Shown here one piece after another: positions 19,349 to 27,691 of a stretch of DNA of 64,000 nt. The stretch is from Emcibacter sp. SYSU 3D8 (GTDB lineage: Bacteria; Pseudomonadota; Alphaproteobacteria; SMXS01), in the NCBI RefSeq assembly GCF_039655875.1, contig NZ_JBBYXK010000004.1, positions 124,001 through 188,000 of the forward strand, written 5' to 3'. Position 1 is the first letter of the stretch. Each line of letters starts with the position of its first letter. The notes under the pieces were generated by a model. It worked only from the letters and a program-made list of their open reading frames with translations, did not search any database and was not told the DNA's origin. A program made the position numbers and the translations under genes.

Positions 19349-19733
19349 TGCGAACCTCTTCCCGGCTGATGATCTCGTGCTCCTCGTTGTACCAGAGCGG
19401 CGAATTCGGCAGGTCGATGAAGTTCCGTTCGTCGGCCAGCAGCATGGCGCCGGCCTTCTGGGCCAGCGGGTCGGCGCCCACCGCCGCCAGTTCCTCGCGC
19501 GATTCCCAGTACAACTCGGCGATACCGTCATAAGGCTCGGGCGCGCGGCGCGCGGCCTGCAGGCCGGCCGACAATGCGGGGTCGCCCAGCGAGTGGGTCT
19601 GCACGTAGCGCTTGACCCGGATGTCCTTCATCACGCTGCGCACCAACGGCCCGTGATGGTTCAGCCAATAGTCGTGGAATTCCTCATGCGTCAGGCGCGG
19701 CAGCCGGCGCAGACAGAAGGTCAGCTTAATCAT
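19338..19733 (-). CDS. EthD-domain protein
   Basis: A 131-residue ferredoxin-like-fold protein with the EthD signature: MIKLTFCLRRLPRLTHEEFH, then YWLNHHGPLVRS and YDGIAELYWESREEL. EthD proteins are small dimeric partners of ring-cleavage or ether-degrading oxygenase clusters, often of unclear chemistry. A GGAAG ribosome site precedes the ATG at 19733. Only 54 bases separate it from the divergent Rieske gene, so both promoters overlap there, which suggests joint control. Confidence 0.9.
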   Translation of the reverse strand: MIKLTFCLRRLPRLTHEEFHDYWLNHHGPLVRSVMKDIRVKRYVQTHSLGDPALSAGLQAARRAPEPYDGIAELYWESREELAAVGADPLAQKAGAMLLADERNFIDLPNSPLWYNEEHEIISREEVRNAG

Positions 19734-19787
19734 TGAAACTTCCACCCCGTTTTTTATGCTGTCGAAGTATATCGGGGAGACGTCTGA

Positions 19788-21131
19788 ATGGCTACGAAGC
19801 CCGAGGAGGCCGTGCGGCACACGCCGCCCGTCGATGCGGCCAGGCCGCTGCCCGATCTGGGCAGCGAGCGCATATCCGGCGAACGCTTTCATTCCCGCGA
19901 ATGGATGGACCTGGAATGGACGCGCATGTGGCGCCGGGTCTGGAACATGGCGTGCCGCGAAAGCGACCTGCCCGAGCCGGGCGACACCTTCACCTACACG
20001 CTGGGCAAGGAAAGCTTCGTGTTCGTGCGCGGCCACGACCAGCGCATCCGCGGTTTCTACAATGTCTGCCAGCATCGCGGGAACCAGCTGATGCTGAACG
20101 GCGAAGGCTGCGGCCATGTCGACAGCTTCCATTGCGGTTATCACGGCTGGCAGTGGAATATCGAGGGCGTGCTCCAGCACATCCCCGACGTAGAAACCTA
20201 TCCGCAATTCCGTAACGGCGTGCCTGCCCATGCCCTGGGCATGGAGCCGGTGGAGACCGATTGCTGGGGCGGCTGGGTGTTCTTCAGGATGGAGCCGGGC
20301 GGCGAATCGCTGCTGGAATTCCTCGATCCGCTCCCTGCCCACCTCGACACCTACGAGATCGGCAAGTGGGACATCGTCGACTACAAGACCTTCGAATGGC
20401 CGTGCAACTGGAAGGCCGCTTGCGACGCCTTCAACGAAAGCTACCACTTCCAGTCGCTGCACCCGCAGATGATGCAATGGTCGAACGGCATCGCCGTCGT
20501 CGAACTGCTCGGCATCCACAGCCGCATGGTCAACGAATACGGCACCGCCGATCCGCGCTACCATGACCAGGAAAAGCCCGGTCCCGAGTTGCGCACCTAT
20601 ATGGGCATGCGCGGGATGGAGCCCGAGCCGGGCTGGACGCCGAAGGACGTGCGGCTGGAAATCCAGCGGCAGAAGCGCGCGGTGCAGGACGTCATGACCT
20701 ATCTGCCCTACCGCAACATGCATGACGCGCAATTGTCCGACGTCTATCACTACACGTTCTTCCCGAACGTCTCGTGGAACGTCACCTCGGAGTCGATCAC
20801 CGGCTTCCGCTACCGGCCCCATCCCACCGACCCGAACCTCTGTTATTACGATCTGATCATCATGGGACATTTGCCGCCCGACGCGCCCAAGCCCGAATAC
20901 ACCCACCGGGTGATTCCCCGGGACAAGCTGCCGCGCTATTACCGCGACGTGCTCGACATGGACCTCAACCCGATCATCTCCAAGGTGCTGGAGCAGGACG
21001 GCGCCAATCTGGGCGCGGTGCAGAAGGGACTCAGCTCCGACGGCTTCAAGGGCATGGTGCTGTGCGACCAGGAGCTGCGGGTGCGGCTGTTCCACAACGT
21101 GGTGGCCGACTACGTGGAAGGCCGCCGCTGA
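19788..21131 (+). CDS. Rieske non-haem iron oxygenase, alpha subunit
   Basis: A 447-residue oxygenase large subunit. The Rieske 2Fe-2S ligands are Cys94-X-His96 (VCQHRGN) and Cys116-X2-His119 (HCGYHGW). The mononuclear iron site includes His220 and His225 in ACDAFNESYHFQSLHPQ. It probably hydroxylates or demethylates an aromatic or alicyclic substrate, fed by a separate reductase that is not in this window. It overlaps the enoyl-CoA hydratase start (TGATG), and its divergent partners are EthD and PhyH. Substrate unknown. Confidence 0.94.
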   Translation: MATKPEEAVRHTPPVDAARPLPDLGSERISGERFHSREWMDLEWTRMWRRVWNMACRESDLPEPGDTFTYTLGKESFVFVRGHDQRIRGFYNVCQHRGNQLMLNGEGCGHVDSFHCGYHGWQWNIEGVLQHIPDVETYPQFRNGVPAHALGMEPVETDCWGGWVFFRMEPGGESLLEFLDPLPAHLDTYEIGKWDIVDYKTFEWPCNWKAACDAFNESYHFQSLHPQMMQWSNGIAVVELLGIHSRMVNEYGTADPRYHDQEKPGPELRTYMGMRGMEPEPGWTPKDVRLEIQRQKRAVQDVMTYLPYRNMHDAQLSDVYHYTFFPNVSWNVTSESITGFRYRPHPTDPNLCYYDLIIMGHLPPDAPKPEYTHRVIPRDKLPRYYRDVLDMDLNPIISKVLEQDGANLGAVQKGLSSDGFKGMVLCDQELRVRLFHNVVADYVEGRR

Positions 21132-21940
21132 TGGGCGTGGTGACGCTCGAATGGCCGGCCGACGGGGTCGCACTGGTCACCATGACCAATCCGGCGATCA
21201 ACAATCACGGGTCCTGGGCCGGCATCCACGAGCTTTGGCAGACGCTGGTGAAGGCCCGCGAGGACGGCGCGCGGGTGACCGTGCTGGCGTCCGGCGTGCC
21301 CGGCCACTGGTTCGAGCATGCCTGGCTGCGCGACATGCTGAACATGTTCCAGGGCAAGGAGGTGTCGGGCCCGGCCGACGGCTGGTTCGGTTGCATCAAC
21401 GAACTTTCGAAGTCGCCGGTCGTGTCCATTGCCGCCATCTCGGGCGATACGTCGGGCGGCGGCTGCGAGATCGGCTGGGCCTGCGACCTGCGCGTCGCCG
21501 AGGAGCAGGTATATTTCAGCCAGCCGGAAGTGCGCATCGGCGTCGGCACCGGCATCGGCGGCGCCAGCCGCCTGGTCCGCCTGATCGGCCGCACGGTTGC
21601 GGCGGAAATGGTGCTGGACGGCGGCGCGATCAGTGCGCAACGCCTCTACGAACTGGGCGGCATCAATAAGGTGGTGCCACAAGGCACGGCGCTCGAGGCC
21701 GTGCTGGCCTGGGCCACGCGCCTCGCCGGCCACCCGCCCGACGCCCTCGCCGGCATGAAGCGCATGCTGGCCCAGGCGGAAGAGAACCCGCTCACCGAGG
21801 CCATCAAGAACGACCAGAGGATTTTCCAGGAATTTTCCGGCAAGCCCGCCGCCCTCGCCAGAATGGAAGAGGTGCAGGCGAAATTCGACGCCGGCGCAGG
21901 GATCAGGGAGACGTATTGGCTAGGGGAGATTGAGGGGTAA
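21131..21940 (+). CDS. enoyl-CoA hydratase/isomerase family protein
   Basis: A 269-residue crotonase-fold protein coupled by a one-base TGATG overlap to the Rieske oxygenase. The oxyanion-hole region GDTSGGGCEIGWACDLRVAE and EVRIGVGTGIGGASRLVRLI are recognisable. The N-terminal substrate loop is atypical: GVPGHWFEHA replaces the usual FSAGAD-like motif. It may therefore catalyse hydration, isomerisation or C-C cleavage of a CoA ester in the same pathway. The long open frame upstream of ATG 21131 lies inside the Rieske gene and is rejected. Confidence 0.88.
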   Translation: MGVVTLEWPADGVALVTMTNPAINNHGSWAGIHELWQTLVKAREDGARVTVLASGVPGHWFEHAWLRDMLNMFQGKEVSGPADGWFGCINELSKSPVVSIAAISGDTSGGGCEIGWACDLRVAEEQVYFSQPEVRIGVGTGIGGASRLVRLIGRTVAAEMVLDGGAISAQRLYELGGINKVVPQGTALEAVLAWATRLAGHPPDALAGMKRMLAQAEENPLTEAIKNDQRIFQEFSGKPAALARMEEVQAKFDAGAGIRETYWLGEIEG

Positions 21941-21994
21941 CCCTATCGGGCCTTGAATTTCCGTACCGTATAAGGTGCATAGCGGAGAATCTTG

Positions 21995-22333
21995 GTGGCG
22001 CGACGGCCGAAGATCATCGAAGTGCGCTTCTATGCGAGTGCGTCGGACGCCGAACCGGTGCGCGACTGGCTGAAGGAGATGGACCCAGCAGACAGGCGTG
22101 CTATCGCCACCGTCGAGCACGGCTGGCCGATCGGCATGCCCACCTGCCGGCCATTGGGCGAGGGGCTGTGGGAAGTGCGCACGAGCCTTGAGGGCGGACG
22201 CATCGCGCGCGTCATCTTCGCCATACTCGAGGGGCGCATGGTGCTGTTGCACGGTTTTATGAAGACCACGCAGAAAACACCGAAGGTTGATCTCGATATG
22301 GCCCGCAAGCGCAAGAAGGAGATCGAACGATGA
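21995..22333 (+). CDS. higB: HigB-like toxin (RelE superfamily, Gp49/DUF891)
   Basis: A 112-residue basic protein with the Gp49-like HigB pattern: FYASASDAEPVRDWLKEM, GWPIGMPTCRPLGEGLWEVRT, RIARVIFAILEGRMVLLHGF and KTTQKTP. Toxins of this type cleave mRNA on the ribosome. Compared with the family pattern I recall (AIGEDI-TVE), the segment here reads AIATVE and seems four residues short. GTG at 21995 is preferred (GGAG about 8 bases upstream) over TTG at 21992. Its stop overlaps the antitoxin ATG by 4 bases, the usual toxin-first HigBA order. Confidence 0.88.
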   Translation: MARRPKIIEVRFYASASDAEPVRDWLKEMDPADRRAIATVEHGWPIGMPTCRPLGEGLWEVRTSLEGGRIARVIFAILEGRMVLLHGFMKTTQKTPKVDLDMARKRKKEIER

Positions 22334-22650
22334 GCAAGGCGAAACCGGCGATGAAAGCCCAGCCCGAACCCGCGCGCGGGCGCATCGGATCGAGTTTTGA
22401 TGCGTTCATGAAAGAGACCGGCGACTACGAAGCGGTGAAATCGACCGCCTTGAAGCGTGTGCTTGCGTGGCAGATTGGCCAGGAGATGAAGTCGCAGGGT
22501 GTCACCAAGACCGAACTTGCGGCGCGCATGGAAACCTCCCGTAGCCAGCTCGATCGGCTGCTCGATCCCACCAATGACGAAGTGATGCTCTCGACGCTAG
22601 CGCGCGCGGCCGAGGCGCTCGGGCGCGAGATCAAGCTGGAACTCGCGTGA
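22330..22650 (+). CDS. higA: HigA-like XRE-family antitoxin
   Basis: A 106-residue protein with a Cro/C1-type helix-turn-helix in the C-terminal half: VLAWQIGQEMKSQGVTKTEL, AARMETSRSQLDRLLDP, then LARAAEALGREIKLEL. The N-terminal half (GSSFDAFMKETGDYEAVKST) probably wraps the toxin. Antitoxins of this group neutralise HigB and repress the operon. It is translationally coupled to the toxin gene by ATGA. Confidence 0.88.
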   Translation: MSKAKPAMKAQPEPARGRIGSSFDAFMKETGDYEAVKSTALKRVLAWQIGQEMKSQGVTKTELAARMETSRSQLDRLLDPTNDEVMLSTLARAAEALGREIKLELA

Positions 22651-22755
22651 TATAAGCGGGAACGAAGGCCGACGCCAAGTGCGCGGGCATGGGAGATGGG
22701 GTAGTCAAGTGCACGATCACCGGAACCGCAAACCTGCCGCCGGAAACTCCGCGCC

Positions 22756-23121
22756 ATGACGGTCGAGCAGTGGTTTCGTGCTGCTTGCCCATCCTGCGGA
22801 GCGGGTGGACAGTCCTTTGGAACATTCCGGTGTCTAAACCGCCGTTGCATTACGACTTGCACGAACTGCGGTCGGACGTTGATTTCTGAACTGAGTTTTA
22901 TGGCCTTCTTGTTACTGTGTCTGTATGGGCAAGCACTGGTCTTCGCGCTTTTTCTGCCTGTCATATACGCTCTGGCCAAAGGTGATTGGCTTCTTATTGG
23001 CGCGCTGATGGCATTGGTGTTCCTGCTTTGCGTGCCCGTTGGGATAGCTCTGCACACACGATCCCGATACATCAGCGCTCTGAAGGCGAAGCCGAGCGCA
23101 TCCGGCACGTCATTCCGTTGA
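22756..23121 (+). CDS. zinc-ribbon membrane protein, unknown
   Basis: A 121-residue protein not assigned to a named family. The N-terminus has three cysteine motifs (CPSC at about 11-14, CLNRRC, CTNC), which read as a zinc ribbon. Two membrane helices follow (about 49-70 and 78-100), then a short basic tail. Base composition is lower in GC than the neighbours, and it follows the toxin-antitoxin pair, so the whole 22.0-23.1 kb stretch may have been acquired. No clear ribosome site is seen before ATG 22756. Confidence 0.6.
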   Translation: MTVEQWFRAACPSCGAGGQSFGTFRCLNRRCITTCTNCGRTLISELSFMAFLLLCLYGQALVFALFLPVIYALAKGDWLLIGALMALVFLLCVPVGIALHTRSRYISALKAKPSASGTSFR

Positions 23122-23157
23122 AATAGTCTCGATTGTGACGATGTGCGTTTATCGAAC

Positions 23158-25776
23158 CTAGGGCTCGTTCGAACTTCTCGCCTCGCCCGTCACCGCCCCA
23201 TTCTCGAACGGATACTGGAACGGCCACTCGGCCAGTTCCTGGCTGGATAGCGGACAGGTCTTGCTCTCCGGCAATGTCAGGATCCGGCCCGCGGGCTTCA
23301 GCGCGGCGATCACGCGCGGGTCGGCGCGCAGTCGGTCGAGCAGGGCCTGTTCGCGGCGCTCGATGTCGGAGGTCGCCGGCGGCTGTGGCCGGATATGCAG
23401 GCTGTCGAGCAGCAGGCGGGCGGCACTTGGCTCTTGCAGCGATTCAACCAGCCTGGCCGCGGCGTCCGGACCGCGCAGCATGCCCACACCCAGCACGGCG
23501 GCGATGGGATTGTCCGCCGCATGCGCCGCGGCATAGTCGATCGATGCGTCGCGCTCGCGGGGACGGTCCAGCGCATCATAGGCCATGGCGCGAACGTAAT
23601 GGGCCATGACGATGGCATAATCGTAGCTCGGGCTGATCGCCTCGACCCGGGCCACACGCGCCAGTGCCTCGTCCCAGGCGCCGTTCCCCAGCATCAGGAA
23701 CGCGCCGTTCAGCACCAGTGACAAGGCGTAAGGGTTGTCGGCGCCCAGCCTGGCGATGCCGTCGTCCCATGCGGCCAGCGCGGCCTCGGCATCGCCGCGT
23801 TGCAGCGCCTCGCTGGCGATGGTCTCGAACACCGGCACGCCGAATTGTGCCTGTGCCGCATAGCGCGGCAGCGACGGGATCAGGCGCCGGGCCGCGTCGG
23901 CGGCCGGCTCGCCGCAGCCCATCTGCGCCAGCACGCTCATGGCATAGATCGCCGCGAACAGGTTTTCCGGCTGGCGGCGGTGATGGTTCCACGCCGCCTC
24001 GAACGAGCGGCGGTAGACGGCAGGATCCGCCAGCGCCGCGCGCAGGACTGGCGCGTCCCAGAGCGGCGCATAAACGGCATCGCTGCTGGCGGTGAACAAC
24101 ACGTCATGGGCGCCGATCCGCGGCAGCAGCGCTTCGGCCTCGGCGGTGTTCCCGGCATGCGCCAGCGAGCGCGCCCTCAGGAACAGGTCGAAATCCTCGC
24201 CCTGCGACGGTACTGCGGCGACAGCCAGCAGGTCATCGGCCAGCAGCCAGGTGTCGCCGGCCTGCAATTGCCAGATCAGGTTGGCGACGGTGCGCAGCAG
24301 TTCATCGTCCACCGGTTTGCCGCTGCGCAGATAGGCCAGCGCCTGCTCGCCCGCCTCGGCGTTGCGATCGACAAAATGCAGGGTGAGAAACTGCATCTGC
24401 CAGGCCCAGTCGCCATATTCCTCCGAGGCGCGCAGGCTGACGAAATCGGGCAGCGCGCCGGCCAGGTCGCCGGATTCATACCGGAAGGTCGCGCGGGTCT
24501 TCAGGAGCATGTCATCGTCGGGCGACAGGCCGATGGCGCTGTCGATGGTGGCAAGCGCGCTGTCGCGCTGGCCGCTGCCCCACAGCACCTTGGCGCGGAT
24601 ATACTGGCTCTCGGCGGTCTTGCCGAGACTGGACTCGAGTTCGTCCAGATCGGCCAGCGCCAGCGGATAGTCGCCCAGGGTCTGCGAGGCATAGGCGCGG
24701 ACCATCAGCACCGCCGGCCGTGCCCAGGGCGTCGTCATCAGCACCTGCTCGGCGATGGCGCGGGCTCCCTTGGGGTCGCCCTTCTCGATTTTCATCACCG
24801 CGAGCATCAGCCGGGGCAGGGGATCGCCCGGCCCGTCGCCGAACAGCGATGGCAGCTCCGGCTTCATGGCCGGATCGGCGCCGGGATATTCGCGGTTCAG
24901 CAACGCCAGGTCGGCGATGGCGCCTTCGGCGTCGCCCGACGCCATCTTGGCACGGCCGCGCATGACCAGCAGGAACGGGTCCTGCCCGCCCAGTGACAGC
25001 GCCTTGTCCACGTCGGCCATGGCGCCCGCCGGATCGCGGCGGTCCAGCCGGATGCGCGCACGCACCCCATAGGGTGACGGGTCGTCAGGCGCGGCCTCAA
25101 GAGCCTTGTCGGCGTCGGCCAGCGCCACGTCCAGCCGCCCCAGTTCGGCGAGGGCGGTCGCCTTGACCAGCCGCAGCCAGACGAAATCCGGCGCCGCCGC
25201 GGCGGCGTTGTCGAGCAGGGTCAGGCCCTCGCTCTCCTTGCCGGCGCGTAGCAGGATCAGGCCCTTGTAGGCCAATGCTGCCGGATTCTCGCCGACGATG
25301 GCGAGCGCTGCATCCAGGTCCGCGAGGCCCTGGGCCGTGTCGCCCATGCCGGCGCGCACCAGGCCGCGATGGGCCAGCGCCACCGTGTTCTGCGGGTCCA
25401 GCGACAGGGCCCGATCGAAGGCGGCGATGGCCTCGGCGTCCTTGTGCTGACGCATCAGCGCATAGCCGCGCATGAACGCCACGTCGCCATTGAACGGCTG
25501 CCGTGCCGCCAGAGCGTCGATGGCCTTCAGGGTCATCGCGTAGTCGTAGGCCTGGAACGCGGTGCTGACCGCCATCCATTCGCGCACGCCGTCCTCGGGG
25601 TCCCCGGCCGGAGCCTGCTCGCAGCCGATGCCGGCTGGGCCGCACTGGGGACGTGCCGGGTCGTCGGTGTGATGGGCAGGCGCGGCAGCGAATGCCGCGC
25701 TGCAGGCCAGAAGCAGGGCCGCGAACCCGGCTGCCAAAGTCCGGGCTGCCAGGCGAACGGGGCGCTCCGGCATCAT
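23158..25776 (-). CDS. secreted TPR-repeat protein
   Basis: A protein of about 872 residues with an N-terminal signal peptide (RTLAAGFAALLLACSAAFAAAPAHH) and many tetratricopeptide repeats over roughly residues 60-480, for example GYALMRQHKDAEAIAAFDRA followed by LDPQNTVALAHRGLVRAGMG. TPR arrays are protein-interaction scaffolds; here it would act in the periplasm or at the envelope. ATG at 25776 is taken as the start. TTG at 25797 is also in frame and would overlap the upstream MDR stop. The partner and role are unknown. Confidence 0.82.
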   Translation of the reverse strand: MMPERPVRLAARTLAAGFAALLLACSAAFAAAPAHHTDDPARPQCGPAGIGCEQAPAGDPEDGVREWMAVSTAFQAYDYAMTLKAIDALAARQPFNGDVAFMRGYALMRQHKDAEAIAAFDRALSLDPQNTVALAHRGLVRAGMGDTAQGLADLDAALAIVGENPAALAYKGLILLRAGKESEGLTLLDNAAAAAPDFVWLRLVKATALAELGRLDVALADADKALEAAPDDPSPYGVRARIRLDRRDPAGAMADVDKALSLGGQDPFLLVMRGRAKMASGDAEGAIADLALLNREYPGADPAMKPELPSLFGDGPGDPLPRLMLAVMKIEKGDPKGARAIAEQVLMTTPWARPAVLMVRAYASQTLGDYPLALADLDELESSLGKTAESQYIRAKVLWGSGQRDSALATIDSAIGLSPDDDMLLKTRATFRYESGDLAGALPDFVSLRASEEYGDWAWQMQFLTLHFVDRNAEAGEQALAYLRSGKPVDDELLRTVANLIWQLQAGDTWLLADDLLAVAAVPSQGEDFDLFLRARSLAHAGNTAEAEALLPRIGAHDVLFTASSDAVYAPLWDAPVLRAALADPAVYRRSFEAAWNHHRRQPENLFAAIYAMSVLAQMGCGEPAADAARRLIPSLPRYAAQAQFGVPVFETIASEALQRGDAEAALAAWDDGIARLGADNPYALSLVLNGAFLMLGNGAWDEALARVARVEAISPSYDYAIVMAHYVRAMAYDALDRPRERDASIDYAAAHAADNPIAAVLGVGMLRGPDAAARLVESLQEPSAARLLLDSLHIRPQPPATSDIERREQALLDRLRADPRVIAALKPAGRILTLPESKTCPLSSQELAEWPFQYPFENGAVTGEARSSNEP

Positions 25777-25789
25777 GGGGCTGCCGAGG

Positions 25790-26800
25790 TCATTCAAGAC
25801 TAACCATCAGCTTGCCGGTATTCGAGCCGTCGAACAGCGCGCGGAAGACAGCCGGCATGTGTGCGAAGTCGGTGCGTACATCCTCGCGGGCGTCCAGCCT
25901 GCCCTCGCGGTACCACTCCTCGAGCAGCACAAGTGCGTCGTCGATCTTGTCGGCGAAGTCGGGCAGCAGAAAGCCCTCGATGAAGGCGCGCTTGACCAGC
26001 AGGTTCCAAAGGTTGCGCGGACCGGGGCGCGGCTCGGTGTCGTTGTATTCGGCAATGGAGCCGTTCATGACGATGCGGGCATGCAACTTGATATTGTCGA
26101 GCACGGCCTCGAGCATGGGGCCGCCCACATTGTCGTAATAGATGTCGATGCCTTCCGGGCACACCCCCTTCAGGGCGGCGGACAGGTCGCCGGCGGTGCG
26201 GTAGTTCAGCGTGGCGTCGAAGCTCAGCTCATTCTCCAGATAGCGGCATTTCTCCTCGGTGCCGGCCGAGCCGACGACCCGGCAACCGAAGATCTTGCCG
26301 ATCTGGCCGGCCAGGGTGCCCATGTTGCCGGCAGCGCCCGAGATGAACAGGGTCTCGCCCGCCCTGGGTTTGCCGATATCGCGCAGGGCGATCAACGCGC
26401 TGCAGCCCATGCCGCCGAGCAGGCTGTTGTACTTGGCCAACGGAATATCGCCGCCGGCCGGCAGCTTACGGAACACGAAGCCCGAGCCGAGCAGCGAGTA
26501 TTCCGACCACGAGCCGACCGCATAGAGCCGCTCGCCGATGGCGAAATCAGGATTGCGGGAGGCGATCACTTCGCCGATGACTCCCGCGCTGACCGGCGCG
26601 CCCAGCGGGATCGGCGGGAAATAGTTGCCGCCTTCATCCATCCAGCCGCGCTGGGCCGGGTCGACCGACAGGATCAGGTTGCGGGTGACGAATTCACCCT
26701 CGCCGGGCTCGGGAACCTGGCCTTCGACAAGCTCGAAGTCGTCGTCCCGGGGCACGCCCTGCGGGCGGCGCTTCAGCGTCCACTGGCGATTCATGGTCAT
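25790..26800 (-). CDS. MDR-family NADP-dependent oxidoreductase (1 of 3)
   Basis: A 336-residue zinc-independent medium-chain reductase of the leukotriene B4 dehydrogenase / CurA group. It opens with MNRQWTLKRRPQG, and the dinucleotide site FISGAAGNMGTLAGQIGKIF has Asn in place of the usual Ala or Ser. YYDNVGGPMLEAVLDNIK is a family hallmark. Such enzymes reduce alpha,beta-unsaturated ketones or aldehydes. GGAGA lies 6 bases before ATG 26800. It precedes the TPR gene on the same strand by about 13 bases. Confidence 0.92.
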   Translation of the reverse strand: MTMNRQWTLKRRPQGVPRDDDFELVEGQVPEPGEGEFVTRNLILSVDPAQRGWMDEGGNYFPPIPLGAPVSAGVIGEVIASRNPDFAIGERLYAVGSWSEYSLLGSGFVFRKLPAGGDIPLAKYNSLLGGMGCSALIALRDIGKPRAGETLFISGAAGNMGTLAGQIGKIFGCRVVGSAGTEEKCRYLENELSFDATLNYRTAGDLSAALKGVCPEGIDIYYDNVGGPMLEAVLDNIKLHARIVMNGSIAEYNDTEPRPGPRNLWNLLVKRAFIEGFLLPDFADKIDDALVLLEEWYREGRLDAREDVRTDFAHMPAVFRALFDGSNTGKLMVSLE

Positions 26801-26897
26801 GGTCTGTCTCCGGCGGATTATTGTCCGTGCATGTTTCTATGACATACTGCGGTCGGCCGACCATACCATCATCCCCATCACAAAGGACCAGCAGCGC

Positions 26898-27689
26898 ATG
26901 CCAAAGGCGGTCAGGGACGAAATGCATCTCGTCAGCGATGACGAGTACAAGGAACGCCTGCAGGAACTCCAGATCGAACTGGTCAAGCTTCAGCGCCACA
27001 ATATCGCCAACGACCTCAAACTGCTGGTGATTGTCGAAGGGCGCGACGCGGCCGGCAAGGATGGCGTCATCAAACGTGTCGTCGAACATCTCAGCCCGCG
27101 CGAGACCCGGGTCGTCGCGCTCGGCAAGCCCACCGAGCGAGAAAAATCCGTCTGGTATTTCCAGCGCTGGGTGCCGCATCTGCCGGCAGCCGAAGAGTTC
27201 GTCCTGTTCAACCGCTCCTGGTACAATCGTGCCGGTGTCGAGCGGGTCATGGGCTTCTGCACCGACGACGAACTCGAGGAGTTCTGTGATACGGTCGGCT
27301 TTTTCGAGCAGATGCTGATCCGCTCCGGCGTGGTGCTGATCAAGTACTACATGGACATCTCCAAGGCCGAGCAGAAGCATCGGATGAAGGAGCGGCGGCG
27401 GGATCCCCTGAAACAGTGGAAGATCAGTCCGATCGACGCCGTGGCCAACAAGCTGTGGACGGAATACAGCGAGGCGCGCAACGACATGCTGGCGCGTACC
27501 CACACCCCGGCGTCGCCGTGGAACATCGTCAAGGCCGACCACAAGAAGACGGCGCGGATCAACCTGATTTCCGACCTGTTGGCGCGCTTCGATTACGAGG
27601 GAAAGAAGCCTAAGGTCATCCGGCCCAATCCCTCTGTCGTGTTCAGCTACGACCCTGCCTATGTGGAAAGCGGCCTGATAGCGCCCTGA
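26898..27689 (+). CDS. ppk2: polyphosphate kinase 2
   Basis: A 263-residue single-domain PPK2. Walker A is GRDAAGKDG (48-56), Walker B lies in FNRSWYNRAGVE (104-115) and the lid is RRRDPLKQWK. PPK2 transfers phosphate between polyphosphate and nucleotides, usually favouring nucleotide synthesis from polyphosphate. ATG at 26898 matches the usual family length, and AAAGGA lies about 12 bases upstream. The next gene, CYTH-CHAD, starts 2 bases after its stop, so the two are a polyphosphate-centred operon. Confidence 0.95.
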   Translation: MPKAVRDEMHLVSDDEYKERLQELQIELVKLQRHNIANDLKLLVIVEGRDAAGKDGVIKRVVEHLSPRETRVVALGKPTEREKSVWYFQRWVPHLPAAEEFVLFNRSWYNRAGVERVMGFCTDDELEEFCDTVGFFEQMLIRSGVVLIKYYMDISKAEQKHRMKERRRDPLKQWKISPIDAVANKLWTEYSEARNDMLARTHTPASPWNIVKADHKKTARINLISDLLARFDYEGKKPKVIRPNPSVVFSYDPAYVESGLIAP

Positions 27690-27691
27690 AA

